A stretch of DNA of 64,000 nucleotides, taken from NCBI RefSeq assembly GCF_020379485.1, contig NC_063452.1, forward strand, positions 11,139,065 to 11,203,064, written 5' to 3'. How positions within the stretch are numbered: position 1 is the first letter of the stretch; every line of letters begins with the position of its first letter. The translations under genes were made by a program, and so were the position numbers. Below, in pieces: positions 30,920 to 42,725 of the stretch. This stretch comes from Brassica napus. Lineage: Eukaryota > Streptophyta > Magnoliopsida > Brassicales > Brassicaceae. The notes under the pieces are model-generated. The model made no database searches. It was not told where the DNA came from and saw only the letters and a program-made list of their open reading frames with translations.

Positions 30920-33482
30920 TCAGTGGAGGTCCTTCAGCCTACGCATCCCAATCTGATGCGTGAGCTTCCTGAATGTGCAGGTAGGAAGTGCTTTGGTGAA
31001 TAGGTCTGCTGAATTGTCACTGGATCGTACTTGGACGACCTGGACCTCACCGGCTTTTTGAAGCTCGTGAGTGAAGAAGAACTTAGGCAATATGTGCTTC
31101 GTCCTATCACCTTTTATGTAACCGTCCTTGAGCTGAGCAATGCACGCAGCATTGTCCTCATACATCACGGTTGGCTCTCTGTTCTCGGCCATCCCGCAAT
31201 CAGCTCGGACGTGTTGGGTCATCGACTTCAACCAAACACACTCGCGGCTGGCCTCATGTATGGCCAATATTTCCGAATGATTAGATGATGTGGCCCCGAT
31301 GGTTTGTTTCATGGAACGCCATGATATGGCCGTACCTCCATGTGTAAAGACATATCCTGTCTCTGATCGAGCTTGATGTGGATTTGATAGATAACCTCAT
31401 GATCGGACATGATCTAAACATATACAAGAGATTCATGGCAAAAACACATGTCCAGCCTAGTATAGCTTGCTTATTACATCAAGGCGCCAATGGTACTTGG
31501 GTTAAGAACTTTTCCGGACCAAGGACATATCCCTTGTCCTTCTTGGGATCAAAGGATCCGTGTCTAATTCAAAAAATCCTCACGACCATGTCCTTCTTGA
31601 GACTTACAATACGTTTTTGTCCGGACCAAAGTACCTTATGGGACAACACAATGGGCGAGCTTTTAGTCCATGTTTAAAATTTGGTTGAATACCTTTCTAT
31701 AAGCCCTTTGATGCACAAAGATTCCATCTTTTAAGATGTTTTAATTTTATTCCCAAACAAAACCTTGTTTGTCCCAAATTCTCATTTCAATCTCTTTCTT
31801 TTAGATAATCGTTTGGGAAATCTCTCCAGAGGATATTAACATACACATATATGTTTTAGTTCTCGAGAACCTGTTGTATTTGACAACTCAATATCTTCTG
31901 GGACTTATATATATATATATATATATTCATTATCCAGTGGACCATATAAGTAGGTGGTTTCTACATCCTTTAACCGCAAATCTATTTTCTTTTCTTATGG
32001 CCAGACTTATTAGGAATCTAAATGTTTGTTATATCCACCACAGGGGAGTATATCTCCTCATAATTGATTTCTGGTCTTGGTGTGAATCCTTGTGCATATG
32101 GCCGTGCCTTATATTTTGCTATCTAGCCATGTTTCATTTCTTTCACAAAGACTCATTTGTCCAACTGGTTTTACATCTAGAGGTGTCCGAAATGTGGGAC
32201 CAAAACCTCGATGTTCTTAATTAATTCCACGTCCTCTTTTCCTTTTATCTGATTTGTTGAGTGCACTCATGTATGGACGTGGGTTCATGATCCTCGTTTA
32301 TATTCATAAGTTCAAGTGCTACTAAAATCATCTTATGTCGACATTCTTTATGTGTTCCATAATGTTCCAGACATGATATAATCGATTGAAATTTTATTAT
32401 TATCAAGGACCTTTATTACCTTGCAGCTTGGCGTCTCAAATTACATATTTTGGTACCTTAGATGTTTAGCCGGCCGGCCTTATCTCTATGTCTGGGATGG
32501 TTTCCTTAGTAACCTCGGATTTGGATCTGTTTATCATTATCTGCACCTTTCTTTTGTTTCCGAGGATTCTAATTTTTTGGAACTTATTGGTCTATCTTGT
32601 ATAGACTCTGTAGCAACTTGACTGTGTCTCTCTTGGACATCATTTTCATTGGTGCTTTACAAGCTGGTTTATATATGACTTAGTCATTTTTCCGGGTCAG
32701 CAAATGTGTATGACATTTGATTAGCTAGCTTTGTAAATGTATAATCTTTGGACGTCTATTTCACATTCTTTAGTCCGAGGATGTTGCCAAGATAATGATG
32801 GTCGATGCCATTCTGTTTCTTTTACCAGCTTATTATTTTCTCCCCCTAATGTGGGATAGTCGGATTCATTAAACTTTCAATCCGTGTTCTTGGCCACTAA
32901 ATAGATCACCCATATTTGGCTCAAGGTACTTCATTATCATGGGAGATTCATATCCAACATATATCATCATCCTCCTTTTGAGGTCCCATCTTAGTTTTCT
33001 GTGGTGGAGCAATTGGCACATCTAAATGTCTTTAATGATGGAATATGTCTGGCTCTTGACCCGTTATCTAATCGAGATGGGGGATATCTATGATCACTAA
33101 ATGGCCTGATGCTTTTAACTTAGATGCATGTAAAATTCGTATGTCCCCAAGCTTTAGATTTGGAGTTTTGACCTTATAAGTAATGGCCTATGCGGTTTAT
33201 AAAAGGATTACCAAGCCGTTTATAGTATGGACATGTGCCACGGATTTGTCCACACTGCCCCCTCATGGACATACTATAATTATGGCCTAATGAGTTTCCC
33301 TTGTGAGATTCTATGGGATAACTCTTTCTTTCTTTCAATGTGTGCCCATTTTGCATCATGTTTGAACCAGGATGGCTAATCCGGTTATGCCATAGAGTGA
33401 AAAGTTCACAGGCATTTGCCTCTATCATACTGATTTTTGCATAGTATAGACCAGTAGAGAATGCATGTATAGTCTCGGCCAT
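30920..33482 (-). pseudogene. Copia 1 pol remnant
   Basis: Recognisable blocks on the minus strand, in order: a GAG-pre-integrase block (LWHNRISHPGSNMMQ, in 33174-33482), scattered RT fragments (a YEEIYSPVVD-like stretch near 32060), and the RNase H end at 30920-31312 with SNHSEILAIHEASRECVWLK and YEDNAACIAQLKDGYIKGD. Stops and frameshifts break it throughout, and the whole region is shorter than an intact Copia pol (about 3.3-3.9 kb). No enzyme can be made. Confidence 0.88.
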
Positions 33483-33964
33483 TTTTTCTATGATCTTGAG
33501 TGAATTCTAAAAAGAAATCTTTATTTCCTTTGCCCATTGTTTCAATATGGAAACAATTCTTATGTTTTTTTAAACTCAATGGGCTTCTATGGGTGAGTAT
33601 AAATCATTAGATCTCTTTAGTCTGGCTGTAGCCTTTCATGGGAACGGCTATACCCGTAGCTATATTTATTATCTCTTTGGGCGATGTAAAGGAATTCTTT
33701 GTTCCTAATGCCCATGATTTCAATTTTGAAACCATTTATCCATTATTTAAGAATGAAGAAATTTTAGGTGATTTATTATTATAGATTTTATTATATTTAT
33801 TTCAGATTTTCAGAGATAGGATTTTTAAAATAAAACTTTCATTCATATAATAAATTCAAATAAGTCATAAAGACAAAGAAATCATAAAATCAAAACAAGA
33901 CATCGAAATCAACTTATTCTTTTAGACAATTAGAAGTCTCATATTCCATAAGATCGTGTGGGCT

Positions 33965-34882
33965 TCAGGATTCTTCCCTTTCAAAATTCTCTTGGTACAC
34001 ATCAACTAGATGCTTGGGAGTCCTACAATTCTTAGCCCAATGATTACTTATTCCACACCTATGACACACTGATCTGGTCGAGTGTTGTGGTTTAGAAACA
34101 CCACAGATTCTGCCTCGACCACGGCCTGAATGAAATTGATATCCACGGCCTCTTCCATAGCTATTCCCGCAGCCATGTAAGTTGTATTGGCCGCGGCCAC
34201 GTCCTCTCCATCCACCACGGCAATGGCCGTGTGGTTTATCATGATGGACATGGTTAGATTCATTCATAGCTTCTTCGGCTGCATGTGCTTCAGGTAATGG
34301 TGTGGATCCTGGAGGTCTCATCTCACTGTTTCTCATCAGTAACTCATTGTTTTGCTCAACACGCAACAAACATGGAATCAGATCTTCATAACTCTTGAAT
34401 CCTTTTTCACGGTACTGGTGTCCTAACACCATATTATTTGTGTGAAAGGTGGACAATGTCTTTTCCAACATATCCTCATCTGTGATCTCCTTACCACACA
34501 ACTTCAATGTAGAAACAATTTTGAACATTTCTGAGTTATATTCATCCACGGACTTGAAGTCCTGGATCCTGAGACTCATCCAATCATAACTAGCCTTTGG
34601 CAATAACACCAACCTTTGGTGATCATATCTTTGTTTTAACTTGTTCCAAAGGTCTAGAGGATTCTCAATAGTTATGTACTGATCTTTGAGACTCTCTATA
34701 AGATGATGGCGAATAATTAATATTGCCTTGTATCGATCTGTCTTACTTGCATTATTGTCCTTGGCAATACATTCACCGAGGCCCTTGGATTTCAATATAA
34801 ACTTAGTATCAAGCACCCATTGCAAGTAATTATCTCCTGAGAGATTTAGGGCAACAAAATCCAAGTTGTTGATTTTCGACAT
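33965..34882 (-). CDS. Copia 1 Gag
   Basis: An intact 305-codon ORF starting MSKINNLDFVALNLSGDNYL and YLQWVLDTKF (typical Copia Gag N terminus). It continues with PLDLWNKLKQRYDHQ and ends in a Gly/Arg/His-rich stretch and a CCHC knuckle, CHRCGISNHWAKNC. It should form virus-like particles and bind element RNA. The stop lies soon after the knuckle, separate from pol. Retention of gag while pol is decayed may be chance or may reflect a separately expressed short Gag. Confidence 0.9.
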   Translation of the reverse strand: MSKINNLDFVALNLSGDNYLQWVLDTKFILKSKGLGECIAKDNNASKTDRYKAILIIRHHLIESLKDQYITIENPLDLWNKLKQRYDHQRLVLLPKASYDWMSLRIQDFKSVDEYNSEMFKIVSTLKLCGKEITDEDMLEKTLSTFHTNNMVLGHQYREKGFKSYEDLIPCLLRVEQNNELLMRNSEMRPPGSTPLPEAHAAEEAMNESNHVHHDKPHGHCRGGWRGRGRGQYNLHGCGNSYGRGRGYQFHSGRGRGRICGVSKPQHSTRSVCHRCGISNHWAKNCRTPKHLVDVYQENFEREES

Positions 34883-36371
34883 CTGGAAACAATTATTAAT
34901 ACTTTTAGAAACTTTTTATAGCTTTATAATAATAGTTTATGTCACACGGACCAGAAAAGAAAATTTCTAAGAAGTATCATATGCAAACAAAATGATCAGG
35001 TTATAATGCATTATTGGTCTCACGACCAAACGAGATGATTTACTTATCCTAGTAATATTGATGCAAGCCACACGAATAAAGGATGATTATAAGCAATAAA
35101 ATCAATCCTAACAATTTTCTAAGTGATCATCATGGATGCAAGACAAGTCACACAGCTAATGGTATGAACAATCTTAATCGGTTTCTATATGATCATAATG
35201 CAACTAGTTTCAAACACCTTAGCAATCAGGTTTCTAAGTGATTATGAAAGCATGAAATCTCAAACAATTAATTTAATTCAAACAATCAAATTTTAGTATG
35301 AGATCCTAGCAATCGGTTCTAGGTGATTCCTATTCAGAAACAATTCAATCACAAACAATCAGATTCGGGTTTAATTATTTAAGCAATCATGATCAGGTTC
35401 GGATTTTAAAACAGTAAGCAATTAATCAATTCTAGCAACAATCCTAATCAGATCAGTTTCAATCTCAATAAACAATCAATCAAATTCAGATTATATCAAG
35501 CAAGCAATCAATCAATAGTTTTCGAATTAGGGTTTTAGGATTTTCGAAAATTTGATCTTAGATCAAAAGAATTTTGATTTGAGATTCAAAACCATTAAGG
35601 CTTTGATTTTAATTGATCAATGGATCAATCTCGTTTTAGGTTTGGGGATCGAACTTATAGAGCTTCGATTTACTCATTAGGGATTGATCTATTATCCTAT
35701 GGCTTTAGTTTATAGAGATTAGATTTTAGGTTTCATTCTTTACAATCAACCAAATTCGATTTTCATGTTCTTAGAATTCGAATTACCTTAGGTTAGTAGG
35801 TTGTTGAAACCGGACCACCAAGAGAATGAACCTCGAGCTGGCCAGGAACGCGAGCTGGACACGAGCTGGCCTGGACGCGAACGGATTGAGGTTGGAGATG
35901 CGAGCAGCTGATCGTCGAACGGGAGCTGTTGCAGTCGGGATCGCGAGCGGCTCTGATGCGAACGGGAAGCTTTGCTGTCTGGAACGCGAGCTATCCTGGA
36001 TCAAGATGGAGCTGAGTTCGTCTAGGATCAGGAACGCCTTGGGGCTGGAGCTGATCAGGTGGATACGAGCTGGAACAGATGTGGGGACGGATTAAGGTTC
36101 GTCGGGTTCGGATTAGAGTTCCAAATCAAATCGGCGCGCACTGTATTTGTGCGTGAGGGCGCGTCGGTGGTCAGATCGACAAGCGATTTGTACTGACTGA
36201 TTCGTCTCGGCAAGGGCTTCGATTTGATATCTTGATCGTTTTCTGGGTCCTCACGGTTTGGGAGAACAGCCTCTTTGAAGTTCCGAGGCAGATTCCTCTT
36301 CGTTTAGGGTTTTAGGGTTTTAGCGATTTGGTTTTAGGCTCAGGGTGTTAGAGGCTGTCGTGCTGATAACG
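34883..36371 (-). other. Copia 1 leader and primer-binding region
   Basis: A non-coding leader between 5' LTR and gag. Bases 34950-35520 repeat the theme AATC-GGTT-CTAAGTGATCAT in diverged form. Next to the LTR the minus strand reads GTTATCAGCACG (around 36360-36371), a tRNA-Met-type primer site as used by several crucifer Copia elements. Confidence 0.65.
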
Positions 36372-36713
36372 TGTTGTGAAACTTAGGATTTAGAACCGTA
36401 AGTTTCTGTGTATTATTAATCAAAAGTGTGTTCCTTTATATAAGGATTACAAGATATAGAAATATGGAAAGTATCCAAAACCTAAACCAACTAGGATTAG
36501 GAAAACCAGTAATACATAATATGGAAAGAGTACAAATAAAAGGAAAAAGGAAATATGGTTTTCTTTTCTCCAAGCTACATGGCCGTCTCTCTCTTTCTAT
36601 CTCCAAGTCGTGACCGCCTTTCTCTCTCTAGGGTTGAGCCATCTCTCTCTCTAAGTGTATGGACCGGTTATGGATCGGATCGGTTATAGACATCAATCAA
36701 TTGATTTACAACA
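36372..36713 (-). repeat. Copia 1 LTR (5' LTR of the element)
   Basis: 342 bp with ends TGTTGTGAAAC and TTACAACA; similar to 30379-30770 throughout. Confidence 0.92.
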
Positions 36714-37994
36714 CTCGAAGATTTTTAAGTAATTAAGGAATCAACATAAATGGTGACGCATATGTAATTATTGTTTTATATGTTATTTGATATGCTCTGT
36801 CTATGGTCAAATATGATGGTAGTCAATACTGTTTTCTAAATTTTGGAACTATAATATAATACTTTCCAAATTTTGTGAAAATTACAACCGAAAAGTTAGG
36901 AAAATTTAGTATTATGAATTGGCGACAATATCCGTTTCTACTCAAATCTTGTGCGTCAACCCTAAGTATGATTACTATATATATCATCCTAAACTCATTT
37001 CTACATCATCACAACCACAGAGTTTCAAAACTGCGATAACTAGCAAAAAAAAAATAGTTCTTTGAATTTCATCTTGGACTTGAAACCTTACAAGTCTATG
37101 ATAAATGTGAAAGTCATTCGACTTTGGAAATAGTACTCAGATCCTGATGGTCGTAGATGCAAAAGTAAGTTGTTTTAAGTCTTTAGATCGTATGTTACTT
37201 TTGTAGCACCAATTTTTTATTCAACATAGTAGAATAAACAGCTAATGTTTTCATATGGTTTATTTTATTCAGGGACAAAATCCATGCTACTGTTAAATCT
37301 TTTTTTGGTTTTTCAGTTTGATCTCTTTCTGAGACAAGTTTTTTTTTGTTTTGATAAATGGCTCTGTGACAAGTTTAAAAGTGAAAAATACAAACTAAAT
37401 AAAAAAACAATATCTTTGATTTTCTATCTTTTATATGAGATCTGAGTTTTCTATCTGAAAAATCTTACAACTATTCTAGACAACCAGAAACCTGCATCTA
37501 GACAACCAGAGACCTGCATTCTTTTGATTTTGAAACTGTGTCCGGCTAGAAAGAGGAGACTAGAAGGGCTGCTGCTTTCAGACGGCAAAGCTCCACGTCC
37601 TCTGTGCGGTAGAGGATCATTCTCGATTAAACAACCATTGTGTCTGACAATATGTACATGAGAGCTAACACCTCGATATATCATGTGTATAGCCGTGATA
37701 ACGAGTATCAAGGTTGCCGTTGTTTTATAAATCGAACGCCGTAGAAGATGCATGGCGGAGAACGTTACGTAATAACGGAATACAAAAGAGAGGTCTTTTT
37801 CTTTTGCTAAAAATAATTTGCATTAACAAAAGAGAGGTCTTTTGATGTGGGTTTCAATTTTTTTTGTCCATTTCAATTATAAGTCCAATGCGTACGAATA
37901 TATGAATTGCACCCTTTTTTATCATATGAATTTATATATTTATTAGAAGGAAGTGTCATTATAAGAAACTAACGCCGAGAAGAGAGCATCCTTA
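36714..37994. other. Spacer with one small ORF
   Basis: AT-rich; contains the uncertain ORF at 37451-37753. A promoter-like stretch (TATATATATCATCC near 36977, then CACAACCACAG) has no clear gene after it. Confidence 0.4.
37451..37753 (-). CDS. Unrecognised 100-codon ORF
   Basis: Starts at an ATG. The N terminus is basic and then hydrophobic (TTATLILVITAIHMIY, about residues 11-26), as in a signal anchor, followed by a serine-rich stretch (ESSSPSSLL). The C-terminal part comes from a tandem duplication of a 22-bp unit at about 37476-37519 (reads ...MQVSGCLDAGFWL on this strand). I do not recognise a family. It could be a small secreted protein or a chance ORF in repeat DNA; composition is more gene-like than the surroundings, which is the only reason to list it. 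Confidence 0.25.
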   Translation of the reverse strand: MHLLRRSIYKTTATLILVITAIHMIYRGVSSHVHIVRHNGCLIENDPLPHRGRGALPSESSSPSSLLFLAGHSFKIKRMQVSGCLDAGFWLSRIVVRFFR

Positions 37995-38248
37995 GAGCAT
38001 CCACAATGGGAGCTCTTAAGGGAATTCTTAGAGGGTGTGGAACCCATTTTTTTAGAGTTTGTGCAAAAAAAAATCCTTAAAATCCTTTGATAAGGATTGA
38101 TACTTACACTGTTCACGGGTCCCATTGACTACGTGGCAGCCCGTGAATGGTCATCTTTTTTTTTTTTTTTTAAATTTAAAAAATCCAAGATTAATCCAAA
38201 ATGCCCTTGTGGTAAGGACTCCAATGAGTCTCACCATTGCGGATGGTC
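37995..38248. mobile_element. Tourist-like (PIF/Harbinger) MITE
   Basis: 254 bp starting GAGCATCCACAATGG and ending CCATTGCGGATGGTC (inverted repeat with 13 of 15 matches). TTA flanks both ends (37992-37994, 38249-38251), the 3-bp target of PIF/Harbinger elements. No coding capacity. Confidence 0.85.
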
Positions 38249-38598
38249 TTACATCAAGAAACATAAGAGCCTCTACTTTATGGCACCTTCTCTTTAATAG
38301 TATTATTACTATAAACTTCTTATTGTACATTGACTTATACTGTTATACATATTATCTCTTACATGTATTATGCAAATTACATACAAATAATATGAAACTA
38401 CATTATATTGTTATTACGATAGTTTTACCCCGCGTCGCCACCTAGTTCTCTAATAAACAAATACTCAGACCTATAATACCACAGTAAATGAATTAACCAA
38501 CTTTATTACATTAGGTAAATGAAAGAAATCTCAAGTATTCACATCAACATAGTAGCAAGTTGAAAGATGCATCAGAATAAAGAAAGAAAGAAGATTAC
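38249..38598. other. Spacer
   Basis: AT-rich. A Helitron-like 3' terminus (GCGTCGCCACCTAG then T, ending 38445) is present without a convincing partner end. Confidence 0.4.
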
Positions 38599-38764
38599 CA
38601 ATCTGCAGTCGTTCCGTCTTGGCTTGTAACTGGGCGAAGAGCAACAACATGAGAATGTCTCCTTGGACTCGAACTGATTTTACAGGCAAGAACACTGCAA
38701 AATCTTGGCAGATCGAATCACAGAGACCTGCATCTCTGATTGATTGGATGAAAATCTCAAGGCT
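38599..38764 (-). pseudogene. GMP synthase exon relic
   Basis: The minus strand reads IQSIRDAGLCDSICQDF, AVFLPVKSVRVQGD, then, after a shift of frame, SHVVALRPVTSQDGTTADW. These are consecutive blocks of the C-terminal dimerisation domain of GMP synthase (glutamine-hydrolysing), whose usual order is LPVRSVGVxGD, a short link, then SHVVALRAVTSxDGMTADW. The link between them is missing about ten bases, which breaks the frame. Splice-site-like borders remain (TCTAG before 38764, GTAATC after 38599). Other exons are not visible. The Arabidopsis gene I recall between EGL3 and the next TRM-like gene is a GMP synthase (At1g63660), so this is a syntenic remnant. Confidence 0.85.
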
Positions 38765-39162
38765 CTAGACTAACAAAAAAAAACAGAGAAATGAGTGTTA
38801 GGTGTAGTATGGGTATGGTTCTAGATAATTATGAAAAACCTCAAGGGCATTTTGATAAACTTTTGTAATTCATAAACTGAGAAACAAATGTAATAATTAT
38901 GAAAAGCTTTGAATGTCGATACTGATTACAATATCATCTCGATAGTTATCCATATCTAAGATCTCATCACGATCGTCCAAAGAGTCTTAGCGTCTACAAT
39001 TACATAAAAAGCATAACCTCACTACAAATGACTCTCTTCTTTATTTAAACTCAAGCTTGTACTCTTCATTCTTCTATGGCAAAGATTATATTTTCAAACT
39101 GAATTTTTTATATACATAGCCAAAAAAAAAAATGTTTAATAATCCGTCCGTAGAGATTCAGA
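38765..39162. other. Spacer / 3' flank of the TRM-like gene
   Basis: AT-rich sequence with no further GMP synthase exon recognised. It should contain the 3' UTR of the minus-strand gene that ends at 39163. Confidence 0.5.
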
Positions 39163-41397
39163 TTAATCCATATACCTAATCTGCATTGTTCTAAGCTCAT
39201 GAGATATCTCAAGCACCAGCCCTTGCATAATATTTTCAACGACATCAGAGACTACACCTTCAGATTCACCACCACAATCCGACCAAAGACACGGCTTCAT
39301 CAGATCAGTCTCAACGACCTGATCCAATGTTCTTGGAGAGTCACAGCAGAGTAAACTCCAGTCAAAGCGTCTCATAGTCTCGTGGATCAGATCTTCTTCT
39401 CTAAAGGAAGATGGTAGGTTGACGACTCTCGAGTTCTGAGATGGCTTGAAAGGCCAAAACTTGATGTCTTGGCGGTATATCTCCCGGAGAATCTCGTCTG
39501 TGTAGTCAAGAACAAGAAGAAGCTGGTCGTTGTTGTGATTGCCGTGTGAGAATTCGTCTAGAAGTGATGTTTCTTGGTTGCATTTGGCCATAAGATTGGT
39601 CCAGTTCAGTCTTGAAGCTCTGAGAACTTGCTTCACAAACTCATGAACAGAGTCTTTCTCGAGAAGATCGAAAGATAACAATCCAATCTGCTCTTCTGCA
39701 AGACAGTAAGAGACTTAGTACTGAGACTAAGTGATTAAAAGATTGAAATAATGAAAGGATTGATCGATCAGAGAGACAAAAGACTAACTGTTTCTGGAGC
39801 TAACTGTTTCGTCTAACATATGAATCCTCTCTAGAACTGAGACGGGACTCGGTTGCTCCTGCTCATGTTCCTGTTCCTGTCTTTCTAGTCTCGAACTCGA
39901 CTCCTGCAACGATTTAAAGCATAGATTAAACATCAAATCCGTGTAAGAGACATCTATTGTTTCTCTCGGAACTTACAGCTGATGAGCTCTCTAGATCTTC
40001 TACAGGAGTTCTCAGACATGTGCACTCAGCAGAACCTGTACTGTTGTCGTTGAGAGACCTTAAACTGGAGTTGTGAGGATTCGGATCGAAAACCTCCAAG
40101 TCCTTGTCCAAGGACCACAGCTTGAAGCTCTCTCTTCTCTTCTCCAGCCTCTGCCTTCTCTCTTTGAGTTTTGTCTGCAAGCTACTCAATGCTTTAGGAA
40201 CTTCATAAACCGGCGACGAATCTGATCTCTCCTGTTGCCTTTCCACCATGAATCTTCTTGGCAGAACATCGTTCTCCATGCTTAGCTTGAAGACATCAGA
40301 CTCGACCCGCTTCTTGCGCCTAAACACAGGTGACTCCGGGCTTCTATAGCCAACTGCACTTGTAGAAACATCACCACCAGCCTCGGTTTCTTTAGCTTTA
40401 ATTTCTGCCTGAGTGTTCTCTTTGTTAGATCCAACAACAAGCTTCAACTTCTTGGCTAGATGTTTGAATCTCAAGTACTTTCTATCGTCAACCGAGCTTG
40501 ATATTCTAGGCTTCAAGAGAACAATCTCATCCAAATCCTTCACCTTAGGTCTCTCCAAGTCTTGACCTTTTTTGGTTGAGAAAGAGTTAGGATCTTGTAA
40601 GAGTGTAATGAACAACTCTTTGTTAGAGCTTAGAATATCTAAAGCTTCCATGAACTGCTTAGACCGGTCTTTCCCCTTCTCCTCTGCCTTGGAACAGATC
40701 AAAGTTTCAGCTGCTTCATCCACACAAACTTGAAGGTTGATCTCTGAACTCTTCCTACAATCTCTCCCATTCTTCAGATCCTTATCATTTGTATTCACAA
40801 TTTCACTGGAAGAAGATTGCTTTTGCTTATCAGGGCTTTCACTAGTTGCCTCCCTTAGATTCTTGATCCTCTTTATCTCCCTCTCTAGCAATCCCTGAAC
40901 AGGTTTTGGTTCATAGCTCTCATCTTCTCTTTCAGAACTTAAAGATCTTCTCCTCGTTTTACTCTTACATGGACTCTCTCCTTCCACAATCCGCTGAACA
41001 AATTAAGAGATTCAGTTTTTTTTTTTACTTACCAAAAAAACTGACAATTTGAAAAGGCTATACTTACATCATGACACTGACATCTCTCATGAAGTCTCTT
41101 GAGTAAGTCAAGCTGACTTTTAGTATAAACATTACCTGCGACAAAACAAGAATCAAAATTTAAAACTAAGATCATGAAGTGATCCAAAGAAACATAACAG
41201 TACTAACCTGCAGAATCTCTGATGGGTTTCTTGTCTGAACTCAGTTTCTTATTACCAGATTTAACATGTCTGAAATCAAAGAAGTTGATCAGTTTCCAAC
41301 CGCAGCCAGACTTATAACTCTCGTAGACGAGAGGGCTTTTAGGGAAAATTGGAGTTCCAGGACTCTTGCTGCTTCTTGGTGATCTCCTTTTCTCCAT
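39163..41397 (-). CDS. TRM/DUF4378-family protein
   Basis: Five exons join in frame: 41208-41397, 41068-41135, 39977-40993, 39789-39903, 39163-39695, giving 640 aa. The ATG at 41397 begins MEKRRSPRSSKSPGTPIF. The centre is charged and low in complexity. The motif QPSPVSVLE at about residues 442-450 is characteristic of TON1-recruiting-motif (TRM) proteins. The C terminus, from about residue 465, is a DUF4378 domain (VHEFVKQVLRAS, LLVLDYTDEILREIYRQD, VSDVVENIMQGLVLEI). TRM proteins link the TON1-PP2A complex to microtubules and shape cell division planes and elongation. Its position beyond EGL3 and the GMP synthase relic fits At1g63670 in my memory of gene order. Splice sites are all GT-AG. 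Confidence 0.88.
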
Positions 41398-41451
41398 TGA
41401 TTGATCAAATAACTCTGTCCTCAGTCTAGTACAAAACCGATTCTCAAAACC

Positions 41452-41739
41452 CTGGAAAAAAAACAGAAACCATATCTTTAAAACAAAACACCAATTTAAA
41501 CATAAACAAGAAACAAAAAGAAAAACAGAGGATTTTTCTAACTATGTCTGAAAATTACTTCTTCTGGATACAGAACTGTCAATTTTACTTTCTGGGTTTC
41601 CGTTTTATCCCTTACCCTAAACCCTAAACTGAGATTTTCAGTTTCATCATGAACAAAGGAACTTACTTTAGTCTAATAATGTAAAATATACAAGTATATA
41701 TGTGCTTGTATAGACTTATCTTATCAGAGATTTGCTTAC
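41452..41739 (-). other. Likely 5' UTR intron of the TRM-like gene
   Basis: The minus strand has a donor CAGTG/GTAAGC at 41740/41739 and an acceptor, T-rich and then CCAG, at 41452, followed by GTTTTGAGAATCGG leading to the ATG at 41397. A leader intron is common in this family. Transcript data would settle it. Confidence 0.6.
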
Positions 41740-42709
41740 CACTGAGATTTCAAGGTTGAAATGGGACAGAAAAAAATGCAAACTTTTTTCTTTGCAGAGA
41801 CAGTGGAGCCAATCAAGCACTGAGCTTTTGTGATGGACTCTGATTTTTAAGAGTTAAAAACCGCAAACTTTTGTTTCCACATACAAAAGAAAAATAAAAA
41901 AAAGTGCTGAACATGATTGAGGTTGAAGATCTTTAGCGAAAATTAAAGGGACCCTTGTCTCTTCATCTACCCTTCTAATGTAAAATGTTTTTTTTTTAGA
42001 ATTGAGGTTTTTTTTTCTGTCTTCAAGAAAATTTGTAAGGACAATAAATGAGGATTACTGTTTATTCTTGGAGATGGGTCCTCTCGCCATTAAATAGGCT
42101 TTTTAGTCTCCTTATGGAGGAGAAGAGGAAGAAGATGACGTAGGACTCTTTATAAAATATAAGAAATGATTTGAAGAGAAATGTAAATAATCAAAAGACC
42201 AATTGAAAATAGATCTTTATTAGACTATCTGACAATTTTTTTTTGTTTTCTTTTTCACAGGCAAGCAGACATTTTTCATAGTGAGATTTTTGGTTTATAT
42301 CTGTAATAATTTACAACTACCTTTTAAATTTGCAAAATAAATAAGCGAAAATGAGAGAGGAGAGGGACGTGAGACTGAAAGAGACAAGGTAAATTTGCAG
42401 ATCGTTTCACATATAAGACAATGCTTTCAAATAATGCTTTTATTTCTGTCATCTTCTTATCTACAAATGCATGGGAAAATCGCATATTCATGCATCGATT
42501 TAGCTAAAATTAGATAATTAGTATTTGAACTCAGAAATCATGCATACCTAATATTTTAACGTAATTGTTTTTGAACGTAGATATTCAAATTTCAAAATTA
42601 TGATTTATATCTTGATGAAATCAAATAAAAGGAGATGCTAAACTAACTACAATATCATTTAATTTTATACAATAAAAGATGTTTTATCTGATTTGGCGGT
42701 TGAATTTAC
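41740..42709. other. Upstream region of the TRM-like gene
   Basis: Expected promoter and first leader exon (to about 41850). Beyond that AT-rich with no feature recognised. Confidence 0.45.
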
Positions 42710-42725
42710 ATTTATCATTTACCTT
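42710..42725. repeat. SINE target-site duplication
   Basis: ATTTATCATTTACCTT, repeated exactly at 42900-42915. Confidence 0.9.

Larger units (their letters stand above)
30379..36713 (-). mobile_element. Copia LTR retrotransposon 1
   Basis: LTRs at 30379-30770 and 36372-36713, flanked by CTCCA and CTCGA (5-bp duplication, one mismatch). The element reads on the minus strand: primer-binding site, a long leader (34883-36371), gag, pol remnant, purine tract (AAGGGGGAG, reverse of 30771-30779), 3' LTR. Gag is open, pol is broken and shortened. Order gag, integrase region, RT, RNase H identifies Ty1/Copia. Confidence 0.93.

Noticed and set aside
38402..38445. Helitron 3' terminus GCGTCGCCACCTAG-T
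   Set aside because: The hairpin is weak and no matching 5' end was found upstream.
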